A stretch of 64,000 nt of DNA from Gigantopelta aegis. Lineage: Eukaryota; Mollusca; Gastropoda; Neomphalida; Peltospiridae. This document shows positions 30,049-42,401 of the stretch, in pieces. The notes under the pieces were generated by a model. That model saw only the letters and a list, made by a program, of their open reading frames with translations. It was not told the DNA's origin and ran no database searches. Position 1 is the first letter of the stretch; the number at the start of each line of letters is the position of its first letter. A program made the translations under genes and the position numbers. The stretch is taken from positions 34,927,395 through 34,991,394 of the forward strand of contig NC_054711.1 of assembly GCF_016097555.1 (NCBI RefSeq), written 5' to 3'.

Positions 30049-31119
30049 CTGTGACATTATTTGGTATACATCTAACAGTGTTCAAGCTTGCTTTTTTGGG
30101 TGCACTGAATGCATCACATTGTGTGTGTTTGGGGCGGGGGTGGGGGGGGGGGGGGGGGGGGGGGCAAGGCCTCCACGAGTCCAACCTATTGGACTCAAGT
30201 ATTCCAGGGTCAAAGTCGACCCAGACCCAGGTACCCAACACTTACATTAGATGATAATGAGACTGAGAAATAAAGTTAAATAGCACTATGCATCTTAATT
30301 CCAGCACTGAACATGGATGCCAAATCATTCCATTGTAATGCATTCCACACATTGGACTTTGTTTTCTCTTCATGTCTCATAGAGCCTTAATGAAACCGGT
30401 GGCAAGCATATGGCAAAATGACGTTCATTTTTTTTTAATTAAATGAGTGTTCATCCTTGCATGGGTACTCGAGTCCTATGAATGGACACATGTCTTGCTA
30501 GACTCGGTCCATGCCCGAGTACTTGAGTACTCGTGGAGACCCTAGTGGGGGTGGGGGGTCTCTGTGAATGTAATTGTGTTTTATCTTCGGGGCATTACGC
30601 CCGTGCTCCCCCACCTCCTCCCCGTCACTGGACACATTCAAGGCCTGAATGAAGATTTACAACTTGTATTTTATTAAAATACTCAAAAACATTTCACTCA
30701 TGGACTGAAATGAGCATCATGTACCTGTATAATATTATCTGTTATCCAATAACATTAATGTAAATCGACCAAGACATCTTTTTTGTGGGGTAATGCAATA
30801 TATGCCTAATACCTCATTTAACAATGTTTTTGCTGAATTTACATTAATTTTAGGTATTCTGTTGAATAGTTATGAAAAATATTGATGGTTATTAATGTAG
30901 TTTACACCAACATATAATACTAAGATAAATAATTTGTGCCATGCCATTCTTTTTAGTGCTAATGTAATTTTTTTACCAAACGGAGTTAGGTCCTTGATTA
31001 GAAAAATTATATTTTGGGGGATTTGGACCAAGATAACAAAAAAATATCATCATATAAAAGTTGTTCCATCACTACATTTACAACTATCTTAAAATCGTAA
31101 AAGTATCAACGTTCTCCAC
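30049..31119. other. Gene-free; long G-run
   Basis: A G-run of about 25 at 30139-30164 lies between GTGTGTTTGGGGCGGGG and CAAGGCCTCCACGAG. G-rich text near 30545 and C-rich text near 30600 look like worn ends of the same type. No exon recognised. Confidence 0.4.
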
Positions 31120-31389
31120 TTGATCCCCGTCGGTGGGCTCATTGGGCTATTTCTCGCTCCATCCAGTGCACCACGACTGGTATATCAAAGGCCGTGGTAT
31201 GTTATCCTGTCTGTGGGATGGTGCATATTAAAGATCCCTTGTTGCTAATCGAAAAGAGTAGCCCATGAAGTGGCGAAAGCGGGTTTCCTCTCTCAATATC
31301 TGTGTGGTCCTTAACCATATGTCCAACGCCATATAACCATAAATAAAATGTGTTTGAGTGTGTCGTTAAATAAAACATTTCCTTCCTTC
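31120..31389 (+). mobile_element. tRNA-derived SINE (type A), 5'-truncated
   Basis: Begins at GATCCCCGTCGGTGGGCTCA, lacking the A-box half of the head, and keeps the body (GGGATGGTGCATATTAAAGA, GTAGCCCATGAAGTGGCGAA) and the complete tail ending AAATAAAACATTTCCTTCCT. Confidence 0.9.
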
Positions 31390-31448
31390 TACTTGAATTT
31401 TTTTTTTATTGGGGTTATTATATTGACAGTTTATTGTAAATATGTACA

Positions 31449-31933
31449 CAGAGCCGGTTTAACCTAGTAGCACATGTTCGTGTTACGGGCCTCGCAGTGA
31501 TGTGTACATTTATTTCCCCCAGGTCATTTTTACTCTCTCCCCGAGGCCCCTGCGTGTGCTTTAACCTCACCGTGGTGCAGGGGTGTAACATTCTCTTTGA
31601 GAATGGCCAATACAGCACAAAATTGAAGTTTTGAGTAAAATTCAGTATCCGTAAAATTCTGTGATATTTGTGTTTTTGCACAGTTCTTTACACTGTTTTT
31701 GTTTAAGTCTTGAATTTTTATATTGATGTTGATCATCACTTTATTTATTTGCATTACCATAGTTTGACACCCAATAGCCGATGTATTTTTCGTGCTGGGG
31801 TGTCGTTAAACATTCATTCATTCATTCTCTCCCCGAGGGGTTTGCAAAATATATATCCTGGGAGGAGGGGGGGGGGGGGGGGGGGTCGCTGTTATTTGTG
31901 CTACAGGCCCCGTGGATCCTTAACCCGGCTCTG
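31449..31933 (-). mobile_element. CAGAGCCGG-family MITE split by a SINE
   Basis: Outer ends CAGAGCCGGTTTAACC and TTAACCCGGCTCTG belong to the family seen at 17528 in reverse orientation (TTTGCAAAATATATATCCTGG near 31841). A SINE (31547-31826) is inserted in its middle. A G-run sits at 31866-31885. Flanks TATGTACA and TATGTTAA are a worn 8-bp target duplication. Confidence 0.85.
31547..31826 (-). mobile_element. CAGGGG SINE nested in MITE
   Basis: A 280-bp insert flanked by a perfect 12-bp duplication CTCTCCCCGAGG (31535-31546 and 31827-31838) taken from the host MITE. It carries GCACGGTGAGG-type sequence in reverse, TTTGACACCCAATAGCCGAT, and a (CATT)n end. Same family as 35835-36118 in opposite orientation. 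Confidence 0.92.
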
Positions 31934-32124
31934 TATGTTAATGCTAATGAAAGTATTTTAACCCAAATTTTCACTGCCATTTGTTTTTGGGGTTTTTTAA
32001 GGTTTTCTTGTCATTTTTTGCTAAACAGATATTTCCCCCAGAATAGATTTTTTTTTTTTTTTTTTTTAATAGTTCTTTTAAATGTATTCCATTAGTACAC
32101 CAAAAAATCGCAATCGTTGTCATA

Positions 32125-32327
32125 CAGGGGCGTAGCGTGATCTGGACCTGGGGGGGGGGGGGGGGGGTTCGAATATGAACCAAGTGGACCTTTTTCTAAT
32201 TTGGTTTTGCACCTCCAGAAAGTCCATATGTATAAACCTGTATGTTTTAGTTCTGAAAGCGGACCATTTGCTTCAGCGGTGTGGGGGGTCGTCCGAACCC
32301 CCTGAACCCCCCTAGCCTACGCCCCTG
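32125..32327. mobile_element. 203-bp MITE, CAGGGGCGTAG termini
   Basis: The perfect 11-bp ends CAGGGGCGTAG and CTACGCCCCTG are inverted repeats. The 5-bp target duplication TCATA is exact (32120-32124 and 32328-32332). A G-run at 32150-32167 and CCCCCTGAACCCCCC near 32300 can pair. Confidence 0.92.
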
Positions 32328-32332
32328 TCATA

Positions 32333-33403
32333 TTATTTAGAAAGACAGTGTCCACGGCCCCTAGCGATATTATGATTGATACTCGGAAAACTCACACATT
32401 TACTACGTTCAACTGCAGTCATTGGGACTAAAACTACATGTATACTTGCTTTCCCTATGGTTTCTCAGTTCGCAGTTATGTTTGTTTGGAAAGGTTTGTG
32501 TCAGTACGTTTATATAAATGGTTTCACTGTTACCTGCTGTTTTTGTTCTTAATCTTTTTTCTTCTATTTGTAAAGCAAATGGAAAACGAATACCAGTTGG
32601 CTCAAACACAACAAACGAAATTACAATGGTATCTCATAGCAACAGATGACGGGCCAACAACGTCATTATCATGTGGTTTTTATCAATTTCCGAACACACC
32701 CGAACACAGCATTACCGGTAGCACACATATAATGCTACTACACAATGTCAAAACATATATTTATTACTGCATATTTTTTATGTAACATTTCACGAATGGT
32801 GCAGATTTTCATCTTCATAATCATGACGTTATATCGTCGGTGCATTTGTTAACAAAACAAACATTTTTGAATGACGTCACTTTATATCCTTGAAATAATA
32901 ATGACGTCGTTATGTACAGATTGGTATAAGGGAGGGTGGCGGGGGCTTTAACATTGGTATATGTGTTGGTGATGAGAAATAGCAGCTTTAAATATCTTGT
33001 ATATTGTGTCTTTCTTCTATCAGTGAAAAGCGCGAGAATTGTTTGTTTTTTTTGTTTGTTTTTTTAGTTTTTTTTAATAGTCCCCAGCTCATTTTGACGA
33101 TGCCAGGGTTGGGGTGCCCTGATTCATCGCCTCACAGAATATGAATTGGATTATACACGCTAAATACTGGGAGTACATACACTTTGTGGTAGTATACTGA
33201 TTATAGTAATAGTAATATACTTATACAAATAATGTAGATGGTGATATATTTAATATTAATGCATATGTACATGTAGATAGTAGTATTATAAATGGCTAGT
33301 TAATAGAAATATATTTAAATAGGCTGGTGATGTAATGGGGACATAAAATAAATATAAAAGTTTAGAAAGAAAGAATGTTTAATTATAGTGATAAGTCATA
33401 ATG
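32333..33403. other. Gene-free AT-rich interval
   Basis: Homopolymer T at 32047-32067 lies just before this block. Inside, only short AT-rich stretches and the probable 3' untranslated end of the LINE relic (33290-33403) are seen. Confidence 0.4.
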
Positions 33404-33745
33404 TCAAAATTCACGCCAAGCGCTCGCTTGGTAATTTTTTCTATTTTCTTCCATCAAATTACTTTCTTGACTGAAGAGTCGTTTCCATGGTGCCCAGATT
33501 GTATTATACTCTTCATATTTACAGTTTTTAAAAAGAATATATTTTTCTATTTCGTATTTATTTTGTAAAAGGTTTTGAGCAGCTATTATATTTATTTCTT
33601 TTTTTTCCATTTTTGTCTTGTATATATAATATTTAATATTTATTAAAAGCCAGTTTATAAATATGTCTTTTATATCGCCTATTTGTCCAAATAAAATAAT
33701 TGTTTTATTTAATTTTATTCGAATTCCTTTTTTGTTTAAAATCCA
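33404..33745 (-). pseudogene. LINE reverse transcriptase C-terminal tail
   Basis: About 113 open codons on the minus strand ending at TGA (33404). The pattern K-T-I-I-L-F-G, then F-I-N-W-L-L-I, then K-Y-Y-I-Y-K-T-K, followed by a charged helix and E-E-Y-N-T-I-W, is that of the region after the polymerase core in L1/Tx1-like non-LTR elements. No catalytic motif is present, so this is a 5'-truncated copy, as is usual for LINEs. Codon usage is very AT-rich, unlike the LINE at 9355. Confidence 0.6.
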
Positions 33746-33759
33746 ATTTACAACAGCAT

Positions 33760-35823
33760 GCTACAGATCAGTCAGAAAATTGCGAGAATGATAGTTTTGT
33801 TCTTACGTCGCTAGTCTTAATTTTGCATAACCAATCTTTTGTCCACATTGTTAAATTTAAGACATCATTTACATGATCATGATGAGTTACAAAAAAAATA
33901 CATTGGTTATATGAATTTGTTTTGCATAACCGTAAATGGTTTATGAAAATGTTCAATTATCAGAGGTCTAAATGCATATGGATAACTCTCTTGATATATG
34001 TATAACAAATGTAACGTAAATTACAGCAGTCAGTAAAGACAGCAATCTAATTAAAATTAACTCCACTGGTTAATTATTATTACTTGTGGATCTAACAGCA
34101 CCCCGTTGAGCTCATGTCCAGTTGACCTTTCATTCGACCAATCAAAACCTTACTTGCAAAATCATGCCAGTGATTTGAAAAGAATTTGGAAAAATTCGGA
34201 ATTATGCCGAGGGTATACGAAGTGATTCGGGTGAATTACGAAGTATGCCGGAAACTAATTTCAATATAAAATTTTAACCTTGAACTTTCGTTTCAAGACG
34301 AAAAAAAAACCCTGATGGTATAGCCATAAAATCTATTTATACTAGTATACAATCCAGAGTTTATCACTGCACCCAACCCCGTTTTTTAATGTTGAAATAA
34401 ACCAACAAGTTCGCCTATTGCATAAATAGTCTGGCCCAATATTTTTAGAATTTGTATGCTCCCAAATAACGCTATAAAAGGCGAAGTGTGATTGGCCGAT
34501 ATTTAAATTCTAAAACGTATCGCGTAATTTCGCCAATAGTGGAAATAATTTTAATTTAGATTGGTAATTTCGCTATCCATATTTTAGACATTATTCAAAT
34601 TTGAAGCTGACGACAATGGTTCAAATCCCATCAAAGCTGGCTCACACATTCATTCACCTTTCTCATCTATCACCCTCTGCCTATCATTGTCATTATCTTA
34701 ATATAAAAAAAAACTTTCCAATTTCTCGCATGATTTCAATCTGTTTCGACCCTTTCTGTCAGTGTCCTCCGACTCTGTCTTCTGAGCTGTTCACACCATT
34801 CTCAACTTCCTCCACGGGTGCAGTCTCTGTGTATTTCCCTGCACCCGCCTGGCATCCTCGTCTTCTGCCGCTAATAAAACTCGTCTGACCCACGGCACTA
34901 AGTAACGAACGCTGGTAGTAGGGGTGTATAGTAGGTGGTTACAAGTGCCTCTTAACACTCCCCGAAGTGGTCAAACAAAGCCCACAGCTAAAAGCTGATG
35001 GGGAATGGCAGGTGTGTGGCACAGATAGCTACAAGAGACAAGCACATGTCGCGGTCGGAGAGACAAGGACTGGGATGTGAAGGTGAACAACGAAAGAAGT
35101 TGAAAGATAGGAGCCGTTGCCAGATCGGGAAGAAATGAAATGGAATCCAAAGGAGAGAAAGGAAAGGAGGCAGTGGGATATTAAAAAATAAATAAATTTA
35201 AAAACATATTTGGAAGGTCGTCTTTAATAAATTAATGGATTATCATTTTAAATGTATGACAAAATTGGAAATTAAATAGCGGAGCTCTCTAGGCCGATTG
35301 TTATAAGTAGGCTAATTATTGCGTAACTACGGGCACATCAAAAATATGTATTAGTAGGGCCTAACTATTTTGTTTAATCTGGTCAGCTATTCTATAATTA
35401 TAGGAATGCGATAGATAAATAAATACATTTTATACTGTAGTTGATTTATTTGTTGAACGTTGATGTCACATAGCAAGCATGGTTCAAGTATGTTTGTTTT
35501 TAAAAATGGAGAGAAACAAGAGAATACCGATTATGACTTTCCACATGACTGTACCTGAAATTATTTCTTCTTTGTGGCTACTAAATAAAATTGCAATAAA
35601 TAAATGATATAAAAAGTTATTTAAAAATTATTTGTTCATATTTAATTTATCATACTATACGTTTAAAATAAATTGCTACACCAAATTAGTAATCGCTAAT
35701 TAATTTTCAGACTGATTAGCGAGCTAATGAAAATGTTGAAACCAAAACGTTCCCTGAGAGAAAGTGTTTTGTCTTTTTGTCACAGAAAAATATAATATTC
35801 TATTCTCTTTTGTATTTCCTGCT
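33760..35823. other. Gene-free interval
   Basis: AT-rich sequence without recognised exons. A minus-strand open frame at 33768-33956 has no splice sites or recognisable motif. 34600-34900 is less AT-rich and has a 95-codon plus-strand frame of low-complexity Ser/Pro/His composition without homology I can name; I do not call it a gene. Confidence 0.4.
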
Positions 35824-35834
35824 AGAAGACAGTG

Positions 35835-36118
35835 AATGAATGAATGAATGAATGTTTAACGACACCCCAGCACAAAAAAAACATCGGCTATTGGGTGTCA
35901 AACTATGGTAATGCAAATAAATAAAGTGATGATCAACATCAATATGAAAACCCAAGACTTAAACAAAAACAGTGTAAAGAACTGTGCAAAAACACAAATA
36001 TCACAGAATTTTACGGATACTGAATTCTACTCAAAACTTCAATGTTGTGCTGTATTGGCCATTCTCAAAGAGAATGTTACACCCCTGCACCACGGTGAGG
36101 TTACAGCACACGCAGGGG
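35835..36118 (+). mobile_element. CAGGGG SINE (intact copy)
   Basis: 284 bp flanked by 11-bp duplications AGAAGACAGTG (35824-35834) and AGAAAACAGTG (36119-36129), one mismatch. Starts with (AATG)n, then TTTAACGACACCCCAGCAC and ATCGGCTATTGGGTGTCAAA, and ends CACCACGGTGAGGTTACAGC then CACACGCAGGGG. Related to the tails of the tRNA SINEs through the TTTAACGACAC and TATTGG modules. Confidence 0.92.
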
Positions 36119-36254
36119 AGAAAACAGTGTTACCAAGACAACAAAATTCCTGTCATTGGACACATAGTTTTTGCAGGTACCACACACATTACCTCTCTAT
36201 TGACCAATTGTTGGCCCTACACTTATAATATGTAGCTGACATCATCCTCAAATA

Positions 36255-36580
36255 GGGCGGGACATAGCCCATTGGTAAAGCGTTCGCTTGATGCGCGGTC
36301 GGTCTGGGATCGATCCCCGTCGGTGGGCCCATTGGGCTATTTCTCGTTCCAGCCAGTGCACCACGATTGATATATCAAAGGCTGTGGTATGCGTTATCCT
36401 GTCTGTGGGATGGTGCGTATAAAAGATCCCTTGCTGCTAATCGAAAAGAGTAGGCCATGAAGTGGCGACAGCAGGTTTCCTCTCTCAATATCTGTGTGGT
36501 CCTTAACCATAAGTCCGACGCCGATATAACCGTAAATGAAATGTGCTGAGTGCGTCTTTAAATAAAACATTTCCTTCCTT
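36255..36580 (+). mobile_element. tRNA-derived SINE (type A), complete
   Basis: 326 bp with 12-bp target duplications CATCCTCAAATA (36243-36254) and CATCTTCAAATA (36581-36592). The head GGGCGGGACATAGCCCATTG and the B-box-like GGGATCGATCCCCGTC are well kept; the tail ends TTCCTTCCTT. This is the best reference copy of the family in the window. Confidence 0.95.
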
Positions 36581-36592
36581 CATCTTCAAATA

Positions 36593-37265
36593 CTGCTTAA
36601 ATCTAATGCTGTTAATTAACACCAGTTCAATGGCACTAAATGTTGTGAACAGTTCACAATGAAGTCAAAGAGATTGAGTGATCGTAGTATCAAATCAAAT
36701 CAAATCAAAATAGTTTATTTGATCTAGGGTTGACTACACCGTAACAAATGAGTGGCGCGTGACATGTATATATAACATAAGATATAACACATATATATGT
36801 CCAAAATCAAATTATAAATATACATGCATGTACATTCGGCCATTACCGATAGGTAGTTATCTCTTGCAGACAGACTAGCCAAACATTTTTAACAGTTACT
36901 GAATAATTACTGCAGCCGAGTTTAAGCTGGATAAAAATAATCGGTAGCAATTTGGCAATGTCATACATCCAATAAAAAACAGCATGATCAAAATAGATTA
37001 CATTGTAGCGTATAGTTAACCTGACAATTATCTGTGTGTGACGCGTAAGTGCAAGAGCTGTAAATAACTTTTAGTCTAAAAGATATAAAATTTGCTTAAA
37101 ACCTGGTTTTTGAGGATATGTACGCCTAAGAAATAGAATAATACATTCGCATTCGTTAAACACTTATCAAACTCGCTTTCTCTTTGAAACAACTCGTAAG
37201 ATAAATGGTATCTATCGGCCACTCATGTATTATTCTCTATTTACACACTAAAAAATTATTGACAA
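36593..37265. other. Gene-free; (AATCA)n tract
   Basis: A short pentanucleotide array CAAATCAAATCAAATCAAAA at about 36692-36711 begins a segment (AATAGTTTATTTGATCTAGG) that looks like the end of an interspersed repeat. No exon recognised. Confidence 0.4.
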
Positions 37266-37275
37266 TTGTTATGAA

Positions 37276-37655
37276 TGTAAAGAAAGAAATGCTTTATTTA
37301 ACGACGCACTCGACACATTTTATTTACGGTTATATGGCGTCAGACATATGGTTAAGGACCACACAGATTTTTAGAGGAAACCCGCTGTCACCACTTCATG
37401 GGCTACTCTTTCCGATTAGCAGCAAGGGATCTTTTATTTGCGCTTCCCACAGGCATGATAGCACAAACCATGGCCTTTGTTGAACCAGTTATAGATCACT
37501 GGTCGGTGCAAGTTTACCCATTGAGCCTTACGGAGCACTCACTCGGCGTTTGGAGTCGGTATCTGGATTAAAAATCCCATGCCTCGACTGGGATCCGAAT
37601 CCAGTACCTACCAGCCTGTAGACCGATGGCCTAACCACGACGCCACCGAGGCCGG
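37276..37655 (-). mobile_element. CCGGY-head SINE (type B), complete
   Basis: Perfect 10-bp target duplication TTGTTATGAA (37266-37275, 37656-37665). Tail AAGAAATGCTTTATTTAACG at the left; head GGCCTAACCACGACGCCACC with GAGGCCGG at the right. Confidence 0.95.
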
Positions 37656-37665
37656 TTGTTATGAA

Positions 37666-40224
37666 CGGATTATGTCTACAATTCACTACAGTAGAGGCAC
37701 AAAAATGAAGCATACCTTTTATAGATCGAATATAATATTACTTTTTTAAAATCTTAACATGGGGTTTAAAAATCATATAAATTAAATGATTTGACGTTGT
37801 TGATCTGGCACGTGTGAGGTCATGCGACACGCACCGAATGTTAAAATTCATCTTTCTCCATTTTTAGTCAATTTCTACGAGTCGACCCGATATTGATAAT
37901 TTTAAGGAATAACAAATTAAGTTTTAGGGGTTTCTAAATTTTTGTGTTTAGATACTTACTTGTCTGAACTTTATTGTTAATAAAAATGTTCTCTAACTGT
38001 GAAGAAAAACCTCACAAATGAATCACAAGCAGACAACAAATCAGATGAAACAAGCTGAACGGAGTTAGAAGTATAACGCAGTTAGGGACGTTGACAATAA
38101 TAACTTCCTGTGTTTAAAGCGATTCTTCGAGTAATTATCAATGGGAGGTACAACACTGTCAGTGTATACACTGGACCGGTGGTTTGAAACATTGTTTCTG
38201 TTATTTTTATTAAACGCGCTCTGTCACGGATGGTTAACCTAATTACTGACCCAATAAAATATTATATGAAAATATATACATTTGATTTGTACCTAAAAGT
38301 ACTTTATTGAACCATCTACATAACCACCATATCACCGTTATTATTGATATTTTATAAAAAAAAAAAAATTGAATTATGTGTACGGTCCATAATTCTGAGA
38401 AAAATAACGGCTATTTGGAGAGCAGAGGTGTGACGTATTATTTTGAGTCACGTGACGGGCATTCCCCGAATAACCGCAGTGCCAAAACGATTTACCAAGC
38501 TCGTGTAACGAGAACGCTTGACAGTCCTCTGCGACGTAGGGTAAATAGAAAAAAAACCCAATGAAAATAAGTTATTAAAAATTAATAAAAACATGTACTG
38601 AATGATATTAAGCTTATACATTAATTTATTTTAGTAACAGAAGCATGTTAAACGTCGACAATCCCGACTAGTTCTAAAGGCCTGGATTACAAACACCGTC
38701 ATTTTCCACCTTGTCAAATTCATTATTATACAAAATATGCCATAACAGCTGACTAGGGATAGGAATTGTTACATTTTTAAAGAATACTCTGAACTAGACG
38801 GTGTTTATATACGATGTGACTATATATACGAAGGCCGTGTCTATAGCCTCCACTAACGAGGGCTGGCTATATTCACAGCAAAAATGTATATAGGCGGTAA
38901 ATAAGTACATGTATTGGATTGATCCATATTACCGAACCATCTGGAACAGGAGGAATACATACTGTACGACCAGTGCATTTTCTGAACAGGGGACGGGGTG
39001 GGGGAGTATATTAATTTAGCGGACCCTTTTGTGTACCCTTTTGTGTACGTTTTTCATAGATATATAATTCCAATCTCTAAAAATGCCTTTGTTATAAACC
39101 CTTCGATTGGTCAAATTCGTATCACGTGATGATAAAAACTGACATTCATAGCACCATGAATCTCAGTTTAGCGCTATTTTTGGCTTATAACCGGAACTAC
39201 TTTATGAATTATGTCAACAAAGGAATCCCCGAGGAATTTCCTTAAGATTCTATTTTTAGACATCAAACAGTAATCGTCTGCTGTCAAACTTCCAAGTGTC
39301 AGCGTTAGACATCGTAACATGTCCGATGTTCCTATACGATTTTTTGGAGATTTTAATTTAAACACGTTAAATTTCACGAATACTTGTGTCGCACCACTGT
39401 TTGTTGTGGATGCACCTGCTGTGTGCCGGCTTGAAACGGGTGCCTAGGAAGACTAATTGGTTCTGTTCTCAGTGTAATTAACTTGATGACAGGGCAAATA
39501 TAGGAAGCATGCGTATGATTGCATGTAAGTGTGAAACATCACAACTCTCTGTTTCCTCGAGAAAGGAGCCATATTCGTAATATGGTTATCAAGAGCTGTG
39601 TGTAATCACTAACACTGTACCTCATCACGTACTGCTTTCTAATTTGTACATTCACACTGACTTAGTATTCAAGAGGTGTAGTGGTCATACGAAATACTGA
39701 ACTGTCTGGCACAAAATGAAAAAAACCCTGAGTTAAGTATGGAAGTTAAATAATATTTGGTGTCACTGAAAGTTGCTTGTTTATTACAGAATTTGATGTA
39801 ATGAACTGAAATGAAATGTTATATGTCAAATAATTAAATAAACCGTTTTAATTTAATAGACATATTTTCGGCGATGAAGAACACCTTACATCCTTACACA
39901 CATAAAACAAGAAGTTTTTTTCCCGATTGTTGACCGAAATTCATAGTTTCTGCGAAATACTGCTGTTTACTTTTTTATTTTTCAGTGTACATCCGACAAG
40001 ATGTATCTGTTTCCCATCATGAAGACGTACTTGTGCCACCTGTGGAATCCTGAGTTTTCTTATACCTGTATAACTCCGTTAATAGATTGAGAGTTATAAA
40101 TAAAGACATACTGGTATATCTTCAATTTAAATGCTACGTGTGTATATATGTATATAGATATAAATATAGGTATAGGTATAGATATACAGGTATGTATTGT
40201 GTTTGAAGTACTGTTATGCTGTCT
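37666..40224. other. Gene-free interval
   Basis: No recognised exon, RNA gene or intact element in about 2.5 kb. A 66-codon minus-strand frame at 39174-39377 lies in less AT-rich sequence but has no splice signals or motif. TATACTTATACC-like short repeats occur near 40140-40190. Confidence 0.4.
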
Positions 40225-40335
40225 TGGACAAAGGGGCCGGCCAAGGCCGGCTCTTGTGCCCACGACAGGCGTGCGCTACAACAGCTTGTTCTGAATGTGC
40301 ACGTAAAACCCTATGACCTGACCTGACCTGTTATG
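40225..40335 (+). repeat. Interspersed repeat ending CCTGACCTGACCTG
   Basis: GGCCGGCCAAGGCCGGCTC near 40235 is followed by GCGTGCGCTACAACAGCTTG and TGTGCACGTAAAACCCTATG, ending in a CCTGA repeat. The inverted end is also at 4428. SINE-like layout but no boxes assigned. Confidence 0.6.
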
Positions 40336-40349
40336 CTACTTGTGTATAT

Positions 40350-40907
40350 ATGTATTCCCCCCCCCCCCCCCCCCCTAAATTCGGGCAAAACAGTGGGGGA
40401 ATTTCGGGCAGTTTTTATCTGGGTAAAATTTCGGGCAAATCAACCCCTCCAGCCCCCCTAAATCAAAAGAGTCCCCATACGCCCATGTATATAGGTATAA
40501 ACGTATCTGTTATGCATAAGAAAAGTATAACCATATAAAGATATAAAGGTATCTTTTATGGATAAGAAAAGTATAACAATATAGCCATATAACCATAATT
40601 AAAATGTGTTGAGTTACATTCAGGCCTATTCGGTATGTATTGTATTTGATGTATATTGTTTCTGTATAGAATTATGTACGTAAATAAAATTTATATTGAT
40701 TTCCATGCTTGTTCACTGTTTTCTTCATTTAATTAACGGGGGGGGGGGGGGGGTTGAATATGAACACCCTGTAGCCTATGTGAGTACCAGAAGTGGGGTA
40801 GGTAACTGAATTCATTACAAAAAAGGACAGTTTTAACTGGAGGGTGGGGGCTGCTACTGGTCCATGTACGTTGCAGAACTCGCTCACTCTCTCTTCTCTC
40901 TTATATA
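40350..40907. repeat. C-run and G-run element remnants
   Basis: A C-run (about 19) at 40356-40374 and a G-run (about 16) at 40739-40754. The latter is followed by TTGAATATGAACACC, similar to GTTCGAATATGAACC after the G-run of the MITE at 32125, so it is probably a truncated relative. No coding evidence. Confidence 0.5.
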
Positions 40908-42401
40908 CTCTTCAAAAGAAGAAACGCAAAACCACATTGTCGTAACATTTGGAGAATTGATTTAATTATTGAATGGTGAGTCCGATAATTACCAAATGTT
41001 GCAGGATTGTTCACAATTCACTCTAGTCCATTGTGAGTAAGTGATAGGACACACCACCAAGGTCAAGGTCATCTGGAGTCAATACCGGGTGTGGCCTCCG
41101 CGTGTGTTGACAACTGCCTGGCACCGCCTGCCCATTGAAGCAACCAGAGTACGGATGACGTCCCGGGGGATGGTGGCCCACTCGGCCTGCAAGGCTGCTG
41201 CCAGCTCGGGCAGGGTCTGGGGCTGTGGTTGTCGCTGTCGGAGGCGTCGGTCCAACTCGTCCCATAGATGCTCAATTGGGTTCAAATCCGGTGATATCGA
41301 TGGCCAAGGAAGGACATTAATGTTGTTGTTCTGTAGGAAAGCCGTTGTGAGACGTGCTGTGTGAGGCCTGGCGTTGTCGTGTTGGAACACTGCGTTGGCG
41401 TTGGCCATAACTGGAACGATGTGTGGCCGGAGGATCTGGTCAATGTAGCCCTGTGCATTCAGGTTGCCCTGCACGTGGACCAGGTCAGTTCTGCCAGTGT
41501 GTGAGATGGCTGCTCACACCATGACACTACCCCCGCCGAATCTGTCCACTTCCTGCACGCAGTTTGCCGCATAACGTTCACCACGACGCCTATACACGCG
41601 ACATCTTCCATCATGACGTCGGAGCAGAAATCGGGACTCGTCACTGAACCACACCTGTCTGCATCGCAGTTGAGGCCATTGCCGATGAATCTGGCACCAC
41701 TGCAGTCGGAGTCGACGGTGTTGTGGTGTTAAGATGACACCTCGAACTGGACGTCTGGCACGAATTCCTACCCCACGTAGGCGGTTCCGTACGGTCTGGT
41801 CGGATATCCTGCGCAAACCTGGTATTGCTGCGGCTGTGGAGGTGGCAGTAGTCAATCGTTCCCGAAGGTGGCGTACCCGGATGTAGCGGTCCTGCCCGGG
41901 GGTAGTGACCCGTGGTCGACCGGATCTAGGGAGGTCACGTGTTGATCCATGTTGCTGGTAACGGTCCCACAGTCTGGAGATGGTGCTTGGGGACACATGG
42001 AATGCCCTGGCAACGGCCGTTCTGGATTCGCCTGCGTCTAGTCGGCCGATGGCATTGTTTCTCTGCGGTTCACTGAGACGTGGCATGTCCTGGATTGTCA
42101 ACTGTCGGCCAGATACAGAGGCCAGGCAAGCGAACACCCTGCACTTTTATACTGTCGGTGTTCATGTTGCACGTGCAGACAACGCACGTGCAGTGGTGAC
42201 ATGGTTTGCACGTGGCTGCGTTTTTGCGAATATTTACATTTTGAAACTTTATTTTACAGTAGCTGCGTTTTATCGAATGTAACCGTGGGAATGTGTTTGG
42301 GACATGCAATGACCTTATATTCACAAAGCATGAACCGGTAGGAAACATAAAATCGGAGTTATAACCCATTTGTACCCTTTTGCGTTTCTTTTTTTGAAGA
42401 G
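40908..42401 (-). mobile_element. Full-length Tc1-family transposon, 1,494 bp
   Basis: Terminal inverted repeats CTCTTCAAAAGAAGAAACGC and GCGTTTCTTTTTTTGAAGAG (inverted, one mismatch) with AAAA inside. TA target duplications at 40906-40907 and 42402-42403. It contains one transposase reading frame on the minus strand. Both ends are intact, so it could be moved in trans. Confidence 0.95.
41079..42137 (-). pseudogene. Tc1 transposase (DD34E), one nonsense codon
   Basis: Catalyses cut-and-paste transposition of Tc1 elements at TA sites in the nucleus. The frame runs to the stop after G-G-H-T-R-Y at 41079. The likely start is M-P-R-L-S-E-P at about 42086, with upstream ATG 42137 in frame. Order: N-terminal paired helix-turn-helix region (A-V-A-R-A-F-H-V-S-P-S-T-I-S-R-L near 42000), a G-R-P-R hinge near 41920, catalytic Asp in W-F-S-D-E-S-R-F, second Asp in Q-H-D-N-A-R-P-H, and Glu in N-P-I-E-H 34 residues later, giving DD34E. 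The only break is TGA at 41514-41516 after G-G-S-V-M-V, where the family normally has Trp; the frame continues unchanged beyond. Recently inactivated or an assembly error. Confidence 0.9.

Noticed and set aside
34601..34888. 95-codon plus-strand Ser/Pro/His-rich frame
   Set aside because: Low-complexity composition, no supporting signals.
36255..36330. Possible tRNA gene (A-box and B-box)
   Set aside because: It is the tRNA-like head of a 326-bp SINE with target duplications; no complete cloverleaf with a 3' end.
39174..39377. 66-codon minus-strand frame
   Set aside because: Plausible amino-acid mix, but no acceptor or donor, promoter or family motif; may be part of an interspersed repeat.
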